From assembly GCF_028209885.1 (NCBI RefSeq), contig NZ_JAQLEM010000052.1, forward strand, positions 1-8,176: a DNA stretch of 8,176 nt, read 5' to 3'. The notes beneath the pieces were generated by a model that saw only the letters and a list, made by a program, of their open reading frames with translations, was not told the origin of the DNA and searched no databases. The stretch comes from Collinsella aerofaciens. GTDB lineage: Bacteria; Actinomycetota; Coriobacteriia; Coriobacteriales; Coriobacteriaceae. Positions 1 through 5,383 of the stretch are shown here, in pieces (the first letter of the stretch is position 1; each line of letters begins with the position of its first letter). The position numbers and the translations under genes were made by a program.

Positions 1-48
1 GCGCCTTTAGACGCGAGCCCGGGGCCCGTGGGTTATACCCTAAGAGCA

Positions 49-71
49 AACCACCCTTTTTAAGGGTGGTT
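49..71. repeat. perfect hairpin before the first repeat array
   Basis: A perfect inverted repeat has arms AACCACCCTT (49-58) and AAGGGTGGTT (62-71) around a TTT loop. It is stable enough to be a terminator stem, but neither strand has the T-run expected just after it, so termination is not claimed. A shorter stem, GGGT-TAT-ACCC, lies at 30-40. Bases 1-48 hold no recognisable gene end. The hairpin sits directly ahead of the first arm of the 62-bp array and may be its leader; the second array has no such hairpin. Confidence 0.6.
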
Positions 72-94
72 CTGATTGGAGCGCCTTCGCATGC

Positions 95-540
95 GGAAGC
101 TGCGTCCCAGATTTCGGCTCCAGAATGGGACGCGCTTTCCGGTTGGAGCTTCAAACGGAAAGCGCGTCCCGGAATCAGGCCTCAGAACGGGACACGCTTT
201 CCGGCGGAGGCCTCAAGCGGAAACTGTGTTCCGGATTCGACGCTCAGAATGGGATGCATTTTCCGGATCGGCTCTCAAGCGGAAATTGCGTCCCGGAATC
301 GCTGCTCAGAATGGGATGCATTTTCCTCCTGAGCCTCTGACGGAAACTGCATCCCGGAATTCGGCTCCAGAGTGGGACACGTTTTCCGGAACAGCTCTCA
401 AGCGGAAGCTGCGTCCCGTTCTGAGGCCTGATTCCGGAACACGCTTTCCGCTGGCCCGCCATCCGGAAAGTGCATCCCGTTTTGAGCGTCCAAGCTGGGA
501 CACGCTTTCCGTTGGCGTGGCCGTTGGGAAAATGCTGCCC
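95..540. repeat. array 1: 62-bp mosaic of alternating inverted 14-bp arms
   Basis: Arms of type GGAAACTGCGTCCC start at 95, 157, 219, 281, 342, 404, 465 and 527. Arms of the opposite orientation, type GGGACGCGCTTTCC, start at 127, 189, 251, 313, 374, 436 and 497. The period is 61-62 bp: 14 bp arm, about 18 bp spacer, 14 bp reverse arm, about 16 bp spacer. Each arm can pair with either neighbour. The outer GGRA and TTCC/TCCC ends are nearly fixed and the centre varies, mostly by transitions. Because 62 is not a multiple of 3, the frame changes every unit; the open frames through here are best explained by a lack of stop codons, not by coding. The layout resembles a REP/BIME-type intergenic mosaic element. 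The last arm (527-540) is degenerate and marks the array end. Confidence 0.93.
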
Positions 541-582
541 AGATAGGGGGGTGCAATCCGGCGATGCGCCGTTCAACAGCTC

Positions 583-1062
583 CTACAGTTCCACGTCGTT
601 GAGCCATGTCGGTAGCGCGGTCTGCCGGATGCCTGCCGTCTGCAGCTTTTTGGCGAGCATTCCTGCCGAGCGGACCTCGCTTATGGTAAAGCGCAGCAGG
701 GGGTGACCGTAGAGCGATAGGTGCGCCTCGCGCTGTCGTTCGGCAACGAGCGCCTCGGCGGTGGTGCGTCCGGCCAGCATGGTCTGGTCGGTATATTTGA
801 TGAGCCCGTCGAGTTCTCCCAACGTGAGCTCTCGCGCCTGGCGCTCCCAGGCAAAGTCCGTTCGTATGGGCTTGGCCGAATCGAAGGGGTCCATCAACTC
901 GTATTGAAGCCAGTCGGGCGCAAAGCCCGTCTCGATCATGACGGCGCGGGCGACTGATTCTCCACCGCTCTCGGCGCGGGCGTCGGCATACCGAAGTGTC
1001 GTGAGGGCGGTGCGGATGGCCCGGTCGTTGCGAGTGCTCGCTCGTTGCTCGACGGCCGCCAT
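583..1062 (-). pseudogene. C-terminal part of split AbiEi-like protein, PD-(D/E)XK endonuclease-like domain
   Basis: This 159-residue segment is in the same frame as the gene part upstream (1066-1581) and is separated from it only by TAG (1068-1066) and a CTG codon. Counting from ATG 1062, the likely nuclease-fold residues are E35 in ESGGESVAR, D69 in IRTDFAW, E83 and D85 in GELDG, and K89. This spacing resembles the DUF559/very-short-patch-repair-like branch of the PD-(D/E)XK fold that often ends AbiEi-like actinobacterial proteins. If the stop were a sense codon the full protein would be about 332 residues, a credible length for that fused type. It might still be translated on its own: ATG lies four bases after the stop and a weak GAG-rich sequence precedes it, so reinitiation is possible. 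The gene ends 42 bp short of array 1. Family assignment is by motif recognition only. Confidence 0.65.
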
Positions 1063-1065
1063 CAG

Positions 1066-1581
1066 CTACTCTTGCGTTAGACCAAGCTTTGAGATCGCCG
1101 AATCGGCAATGGGCATGCCGTCGGCAAAACCAGTTTGCAGCAGGCAATCCGTCACCGTTTGAATGGGCGGCGTTACCGATATGCCGGCTCTGTGTATTGC
1201 TCCGGCCGGCTCAATCTGATGCCGCTGGATTCGGACGCCTGGGCGAGCCGACGGCTTTGTCGAGCTGCAGACATGCACAACGTTCAGGTGTCGCCACGAG
1301 ACCTCGAGCCCCAGCAGGCAAGCTGCCGAAAACGAGCAGAACGTCCAATCGGGGTGGATGATCGCAAGGGCGCGAATAATCTCGCAATGACGCTGCGCCC
1401 GGTTGAGCTCATCCCAGCGCATTTTGCGCGCAAACAACCCCGACATGGGCGAGACAACCGTGCCGCCGGTGCGCCGAAGGAGCGCTTTTCGGATCGCCGT
1501 GCTCGGGGGAATCAGACAGCGCCCCTCTTGTTCGGCTTGAGTGAGCAGCTGGTCGATGAGTTGGTCATTGTAATGGGTCAT
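1066..1581 (-). pseudogene. N-terminal part of split AbiEi-like protein
   Basis: This 171-residue segment starts at ATG 1581 with a strong Shine-Dalgarno (AAGGAGG, minus strand 1597-1591) nine bases upstream, so the start is secure. The sequence fits the AbiEi-like antitoxin/regulator group common in Actinobacteria. It has a helical N-terminus, then GTVVSPMSGLFARK, which looks like a short wing after a winged helix, and then a central segment with FCSFSAACLLGLEV (roughly residues 81-95). In type IV toxin-antitoxin systems AbiEi represses its operon and counters the nucleotidyltransferase AbiEii. No AbiEii gene is present, and long solitary relatives with a nuclease-like tail are frequent. The frame ends at TAG 1068-1066 in the middle of a natural-looking helix, LGLTQE-stop-LMAAVEQ, and continues in frame as the C-terminal part. 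CAG to TAG is the simplest cause. The role of the intact protein is not known to me. Confidence 0.6.
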
Positions 1582-1590
1582 GAGCTACCG

Positions 1591-1597
1591 CCTCCTT
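1591..1597 (-). promoter_or_regulatory. strong ribosome binding site of the AbiEi-like gene
   Basis: On the minus strand AAGGAGG lies nine bases before ATG 1581. It is an excellent match to the anti-Shine-Dalgarno and fixes this start. It also argues that the gene was recently functional despite its internal stop. Confidence 0.8.
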
Positions 1598-1636
1598 TTG
1601 GGTAGCAAAAACGTATCAGCTGGAACTTGCCACTCA

Positions 1637-1658
1637 GCTGACCAAAAGCTGACCAAAA
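1637..1658. promoter_or_regulatory. perfect 11-bp tandem repeat, possible operator
   Basis: GCTGACCAAAA occurs twice head to tail (1637-1647 and 1648-1658), about 55-75 bp upstream of the AbiEi-like start. The repeat length is close to one helical turn, so a protein dimer could contact both copies on one DNA face. AbiEi proteins bind repeats in their own promoter, which makes autoregulation an attractive guess, but the role here is inference. Confidence 0.5.
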
Positions 1659-1875
1659 TCTAACCATGCAGATAGATGGCCTGTTTTCGGCGACATTTTT
1701 ACATCCGAATCGGTGGGCGGTAATCGGCGACCTTGAACGGTAGCGAGTTATGAAGACTGGGTAAGTTTCGAGACGTGTACTTTTTGAAAAAGAGCATTCT
1801 ATCTGCTGTTTTGTGTTTCTGGATCGCATATTTGAAGGCATGTGATAAGGGCTGCAGGTCGTCGTCTGTGTCGGC

Positions 1876-2107
1876 GGAAACTATGTCCCGGAATTGACGT
1901 TCGGAATGGGACGCGCTTTCCGGAACGCCCCTCAACCGGAAACTGCGTTCCAGATTTCGGCCTCGGAGTGGGATGCCGTTTCCGGATCGGGCCTCAAGCG
2001 GAAACTGCGTCCCGGAATCGAGCCTTGGGGTGGGACACGCTTTCCGGATGGCATGCTTGGCGGAAACTACGGCCCAGTTTTTGGCTCCAGAACGGGATAC
2101 ATTTTCC
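1876..2107. repeat. array 2: same 62-bp mosaic repeat family
   Basis: Arms like GGAAACTGCGTCCC start at 1876, 1938, 2000 and 2062, exactly 62 bp apart. Reverse arms like GGGACGCGCTTTCC start at 1908, 1970, 2032 and 2094, also exactly 62 bp apart. Spacers are 18 and 16 bp as in array 1 and share the core CGGCCTC/CGGGCCTC theme. Four units are present in the same order and phase as array 1. The array ends about 55 bp before the long palindrome ahead of the ATPase gene. Confidence 0.93.
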
Positions 2108-2162
2108 GGAACGGTCCACGTGCGGGGGTGTACCGCCCCTTTTGCGTGCGCCGCTTGTCGAA

Positions 2163-2218
2163 TTGCGTTATAGCTAGCTATATTATAGGAAGGTATAATA
2201 TAGCTAGCTATAACGCAA
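2163..2218. promoter_or_regulatory. 56-bp palindrome with divergent -10 boxes ahead of the ATPase
   Basis: Two perfectly complementary 25-bp arms (2163-2187 and 2194-2218) flank the loop GGAAGG. Each arm contains a second palindrome of 14 bp, TATAGCTAGCTATA (2169-2182 and 2199-2212). A consensus -10 hexamer TATAAT lies at 2194-2199 on plus and, by symmetry, at 2187-2182 on minus, so the element could be a divergent promoter. A second plus-strand option is TTGTCG (2155-2160), 18 bp, TATATT (2179-2184). The ATPase ATG follows at 2234 with AGGAAGGA at 2219-2226. Such a structure suits an operator bound by a symmetric multimer, possibly the product of the gene itself, or a cruciform. The structure is seen directly; the regulatory role is inference. 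Confidence 0.85.
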
Positions 2219-2233
2219 AGGAAGGATGGCCCT

Positions 2234-3625
2234 ATGTTTATCGGAAGAACAGTGGAAATGTCCGAGCTCAATCGACTGTATGGCACGGGCTCCTTTGAAA
2301 TGCCTGTGATTTACGGCCGCCGTCGCGTGGGTAAAACGCGTCTTATCACAGAGTTTATCCAAGGCAAGAAGGCTATTTACTTTCAAGCTCGTCGTACCAA
2401 TGCAGTGGCAAACCTGCACGGCTTTAGCCAGGCGATACTTGCGGGTTCGGTTGGTGCTGCAGGTGTGTCGTTTCGTAGTTTTGACGAGGCGTTCGATGCG
2501 TTGGCCACCATGGCTCGCACGGAACGTTTGATTGTCGTGATTGACGAGTATCCCTATCTCGCCCAATCGAATCCCGAGATCAGCTCGTTGCTGCAAGACA
2601 AGATCGATCACTTGTACAAAGAGACCAAGCTCATGCTTATTCTGTGCGGGTCGTCGCTTTCGTTCATGGAAGAGCAGGTGCTGGGCTACGAGAGTCCGCT
2701 ATACGGTAGGCGTACGGCCCAGTTTAAGATCATGCCGCTGGATTTTACGACGACCCTCGGTTTGTGGCAGAGCATGGGTCGCGAAGACGCTGCGGTTTGC
2801 TATGGCATGACGGGCGGCATTCCTGCATATATCGAGAAAGTCGATCCTACCGTATCGCTCGAGGACAACATCAAACGTCTTTTTCTTACTCCTACGGGCT
2901 ATCTCTTTGAGGAGCCGAGTAACCTGCTATTGCAAGAGTGCCGCAATCCCGAGCAATATGATGCGATCGTGCAAGCAATTGCCCAGGGGCGCTCGAAGAT
3001 CTCAGAGATTGCGAGCTCTATGGGAATCCCTGCGAGCAACGTAAAGAGCTATGTGGATAAGCTGGCGTCGCTTGGGATTGTCGAGCGCGAGCTGCCCCTA
3101 AACGAGACGAGCAATAAGCGAGCCGTGTATCTGCTGAGCGACCAGATGTTTAGGTTCTGGTACAAGTTTGTGCCGCAGAACATTGGGCTGATTCAAAACG
3201 ATATGGCCGAGATGGCGTATAGGCGCATTGAGCCGCACGTATCGGATTACATGGGTACGGTCTTTGAGCTTATATGCAGACAATACGTGTACGAACTCGC
3301 ACGCGCGGGCGAACTTGGTGTGGTGCCGGCAACAGTTGGCCGTTGGTGGGGAACGGACAATCGGACGCGTACGCAGGAAGAGATCGATTTGATTGTCGAC
3401 GACGGAGAGGGCGCGGCGCTCTTTGCGGAGTGCAAATGGCGTAACGAACCGGCAGGCGAGGGTGTTCTGGAAAAGCTCGTGTACCGAAGCGAGCTCTTTA
3501 GGCGTCAGCATAAAAGCTACGTGATCTTCTCGAAGCGTGGCTTTACGCAAGGATGTCAGGAAGCTGCGGCGAGCAGGGGAGATACCAAGCTGATTTCGTT
3601 TGCCGAGATGTGCGAGCGGAGATAA
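2234..3625 (+). CDS. archaeal-type ATPase (ATPase_2) with DUF234-like C-terminal domain
   Basis: This is an intact 463-residue protein. The N-terminal P-loop domain has Walker A GRRRVGKT (residues 28-35), Walker B IVVIDE (about 100-105, D104/E105) and a sensor-like LCGSS soon after. Residues about 250-290 (KISEIASSMGIPASNVKSYVDKL) form a winged-helix segment. The C-terminal third (about 305-455) matches the DUF234 type, a PD-(D/E)XK-like domain, with D385 in EEIDLIV and E399-C-K401 in AECKW. All expected catalytic positions are present, so it is probably active. The family is widespread in archaea and gut bacteria and often carried on accessory DNA; a defence or mobile-element role is often suspected but not settled. 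Start ATG 2234 has AGGAAGGA seven bases upstream. The gene stands alone behind the 56-bp palindrome, which probably controls it. No clear terminator follows. Confidence 0.9.
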   Translation: MFIGRTVEMSELNRLYGTGSFEMPVIYGRRRVGKTRLITEFIQGKKAIYFQARRTNAVANLHGFSQAILAGSVGAAGVSFRSFDEAFDALATMARTERLIVVIDEYPYLAQSNPEISSLLQDKIDHLYKETKLMLILCGSSLSFMEEQVLGYESPLYGRRTAQFKIMPLDFTTTLGLWQSMGREDAAVCYGMTGGIPAYIEKVDPTVSLEDNIKRLFLTPTGYLFEEPSNLLLQECRNPEQYDAIVQAIAQGRSKISEIASSMGIPASNVKSYVDKLASLGIVERELPLNETSNKRAVYLLSDQMFRFWYKFVPQNIGLIQNDMAEMAYRRIEPHVSDYMGTVFELICRQYVYELARAGELGVVPATVGRWWGTDNRTRTQEEIDLIVDDGEGAALFAECKWRNEPAGEGVLEKLVYRSELFRRQHKSYVIFSKRGFTQGCQEAAASRGDTKLISFAEMCERR

Positions 3626-3677
3626 CCAAGCGCGCTCTGATGTGATTGCTCGGAATGGGTCGCGCTAAGGATGCCAA

Positions 3678-3757
3678 GCGTAAAACCTACAATGAAAATG
3701 GCGTAAAAACTACATTGAGAACGGCGTAAAAACAGCATTGAGAATGGCGTAATTTCG
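3678..3757. repeat. 23-bp tandem repeat, three full copies plus a partial one
   Basis: Copies lie at 3678-3700, 3701-3723 and 3724-3746, each beginning GCGTAAAA and carrying CATTGA or CAATGA in the middle. A fourth copy is broken after GCGTAA (3747-3752). Copies differ at a few positions. The period is about two helical turns. The block lies between the ATPase stop and the DUF4143 ATPase remnant, where the regulatory region of the lost 5' end may have been. It may be an iteron-like operator; no function is shown. Confidence 0.8.
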
Positions 3758-3769
3758 TATATCGCATGA

Positions 3770-4329
3770 TCGCCCGAGCTTGCACACGGCCTTTTGCGAG
3801 CTCTTGCCATGAACGAGAGCCAGGCTGTCACGTACAAGACGCTCATAAAGGACGCCTCGTACGGTGAGACGGGCCCCGACGAGAGGACCATCGCTGCGCA
3901 CCTGGATCTCTTCAACAGGCTCAAGCTGACCGAGGACCTGTGCGGATGGGAGCCATCGAGGTCAAGCTGAGTGATGCGAAAGCAGACGATGGAGCGAGAA
4001 ATCTCAAGGCGCTGGAGAGGAAAGTGCTCTCCAATCCTGCCGCCCAGAATGCCGCGCCGGCGTTTTTGGCGGTCGTGGTTGGAAAGGGGAGCATTGCCTA
4101 CACACGCGACGACGGCGTGGCGGTGATCCCCATGGCGGCACTTGGGGCGCAGTGGTTTTGCGGGCGTGCCGTGCTTCCTTTACCGAAAATCCATTTGGTA
4201 AACCAGATGCTCGCGGATAGAATAAAGTTGACGGCAGCCCAAGTTCTGGAGAGCTGGGAAACGCCGTTGCTTGGTCAAGAGGTCGGTGCCTTAATGGCAG
4301 CGACTTGTTATGCTTCGAATGCTGCTTGA
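3770..4329 (+). pseudogene. remnant of AAA_14/DUF4143-type ATPase with internal deletion
   Basis: Two pieces of one protein survive in different frames. Piece 1 (from 3770, frame of codon 3809) reads SPELAHGLLRALAMNESQAV followed by TYKTLIKDASYGETGPDERT and ends LTEDLCGWEP near 3955. This is the winged-helix-like segment at the start of a DUF4143 domain. Piece 2 (from about 3946, one frame over) reads MGAIEVKLSDAKADDGARNL and later GVAVIPMAALGA (to 4149). This is the PD-(D/E)XK-like end of DUF4143, with E-x-K in IEVKL. The P-loop domain and the middle of DUF4143 are missing. The frame then runs on through unrelated sequence to TGA 4327-4329. Bases around 3944-3954 can encode both ends of the junction, which suggests a deletion between short identical sequences. 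The remnant is non-functional as an ATPase. Confidence 0.8.
4179..4202. promoter_or_regulatory. imperfect TTTACC...GGTAAA palindrome
   Basis: TTTACC (4179-4184) and GGTAAA (4197-4202) are complementary around a 12-bp centre, and the pairing extends by two more bases beyond one mismatch. The form fits a repressor operator. It lies just past the end of the DUF4143 homology, in sequence with no recognisable gene, so it may be an orphan control site of a lost gene. Confidence 0.35.
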
Positions 4330-4401
4330 GTGCCTCGGAAAGTTCGATAAGCGCCGTGAAGAGCGAGACCAAAGCAACCAAGAGCTCTACGAGCTCTGAT
4401 G

Positions 4402-4447
4402 GGCCCGGGATGACCTCTGATTCAAGTCACCGGGCCTCAATCTTTTT
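4402..4447 (+). terminator. probable rho-independent terminator
   Basis: The stem pairs GGCCCGG (4402-4408) and TGAC (4411-4414) with GTCA (4426-4429) and CCGGGCC (4430-4436), with a two-base bulge. CTTTTT follows at 4442-4447, six bases past the stem. It would end plus-strand transcription from the ATPase remnant before the exonuclease gene. A separate perfect 7-bp hairpin, AGAGCTC-TAC-GAGCTCT, lies just upstream at 4381-4397. Confidence 0.6.
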
Positions 4448-4564
4448 CATCCATTTGAATAGAGCGGGCGACTCTCTTGGGGCCGTCTGCATGGCGTGTG
4501 ATTAGCGCATGGTATTGCGCCCAGCTTTCATGTCCGCGTGGCCACCTATCCTTACGGCAATGTA

Positions 4565-4585
4565 GCCGCTTATGTAACAAGCGGC
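4565..4585. repeat. short perfect hairpin ahead of the exonuclease
   Basis: GCCGCTT (4565-4571) pairs with AAGCGGC (4579-4585) around a seven-base loop. It ends eight bases before the GGAG of the exonuclease ribosome binding site. No T-run follows on either strand, so it is more likely a leader structure than a terminator. Confidence 0.45.
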
Positions 4586-4609
4586 AAGCAACGGAGAAAG
4601 GCCCTAACC

Positions 4610-5342
4610 GTGTCAGCTGAAAAGACGCCGTGTATCTCGGCTATCGATACGACGAACTTTGCGCGCCAGATTGTGCTGGACTTTGAGTTTGCGCCGGTGC
4701 CAAAACAGCGCCAGCGCCGTGGGCTGCGCAATGAGATTATCGAGGTCGGCGCCGTCAAGCTCGATTACCACGGCAACGCTATGGGCGAGTTCTCGCAGTT
4801 TGTGCAGACGGAATTTACCGAAGGCGTTGCGTATCCCGTCCGCGAGCTCACAGGGATATCGGCTGTGGACACCGCGATGGCCGATCCGCTCTATGTGGTG
4901 ATCAAAAGGCTCAGCGATTGGATTGGTCGCTACTCCGCCCAGGTGGTCTGTTGGAGCGGGGCGGACCATCGACAGCTTTTGACCGAGTGCCAGGCAAAGC
5001 ATATCGACCTTTCCGCATTTCCTACGGACTGGGCCGACCTGCAGGCGTTTTACACCTCGATCATGGACGTGGGCAGCCACGGGCGCGTCTCGCTGGGCGA
5101 CGCGGCGGCGTGGTTTGGCATCGAGTTCGACGAGTCGACGGGCCACGCCCACAGCGCTGGCCGATGCGCGCGTAACCGCCAAGTTGCTCAAGCAGGCGAT
5201 GGACGGGGACTACCGCGTGAGTCCGCGCGCCCAGGAAGTCCGCCAACGTTGGGGGATGGGCGAGCGGGCCCAGACACGCCTCTCTAGCAAGTGCCCCGAG
5301 CTGGGCGACCTGCTGCTGAAGCTGAAGGCGGCGGGAAGGTAG
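4610..5342 (+). pseudogene. DEDDh-family 3'-5' exonuclease (RNase T / DNA Pol III epsilon type), frameshifted
   Basis: The product would belong to the RNase T/Pol III epsilon exonuclease superfamily, which removes nucleotides from 3' ends of DNA or RNA. Start GTG 4610 is chosen because AAAGG (4597-4601) is eight bases upstream and GGAG precedes it; the in-frame ATG at 4538 has no such site. Motif Exo I is D24-F-E26 (IVLDFEFAP). Exo II carries D119 in CWSGADHRQL. Exo III should be H181-x4-D. The first frame reads FDESTGHAHS and then goes off into SAGRCARNRQ; the other frame supplies ALADARVTAKLLKQAM and ends LGDLLLKLKAAGR at 5342. Adding two bases in the GCGC run at 5154-5157 restores HSALAD and a protein of about 244 residues. 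Read literally, the product loses its last catalytic Asp and about 60 residues. A real two-base deletion or an assembly error are both possible. Confidence 0.82.
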
Positions 5343-5383
5343 GGGCGTTAGCTGTCTGCATGGCGCGTGCCTGTCGCGTATCG

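Larger units (their letters stand above)
1582..1875. other. intergenic region upstream of the AbiEi-like gene
   Basis: About 290 bases separate the minus-strand AbiEi-like start from array 2. The stretch holds the ribosome binding site and the 11-bp tandem repeat described separately. From 1659 to 1875 I see no convincing gene; the open frame there (1578-1841, minus) has composition unlike a protein and runs into the promoter region. A small self-complementary stretch, CTTTTTGAAAAAG, lies around 1780-1792. No clear -35/-10 pair was found. Confidence 0.5.

Noticed and set aside
49..71. Rho-independent terminator at the perfect hairpin
   Set aside because: There is no T-run immediately after the stem on either strand and no gene ends clearly beside it; it is kept only as a hairpin.
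95..540. CRISPR array
   Set aside because: Spacers are short (16-18 bp) and similar to one another, arms alternate in orientation, and no cas gene is present.
66..576. Several long overlapping open frames on both strands across array 1, with recurring peptides such as NGTRFP
   Set aside because: They come from a 62-bp repeat with few stop codons. The period is not a multiple of three, so the same peptide recurs in different frames; no ribosome binding site or known domain supports them.
398..1147. 249-residue minus-strand frame overlapping the AbiEi-like gene
   Set aside because: It is in another frame, is rich in R, A, H and P like an out-of-frame translation, and runs into array 1. The recognisable nuclease-like motifs are in the frame of 583-1062.
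1842..2298. Open frames on both strands across array 2
   Set aside because: Same repeat artefact; they also run through the palindrome and into the ATPase start.
4004..4381. Minus-strand frame beginning MVALVSLFTALIELSEAL, a possible small membrane peptide
   Set aside because: The first 35 residues look like a hydrophobic helix, but the start would be TTG without a ribosome binding site. The frame then runs antisense through the ATPase remnant with low-complexity composition. A tiny peptide at 4270-4381 cannot be excluded.
4485..5369. Near-identical 16-mers GTCTGCATGGCGYGTG at 4485-4500 and 5354-5369 flanking the exonuclease gene
   Set aside because: A one-mismatch 16-mer pair is not rare by chance in 8 kb of GC-rich DNA, and no other sign of a mobile unit, such as inverted ends or an integrase, was seen.
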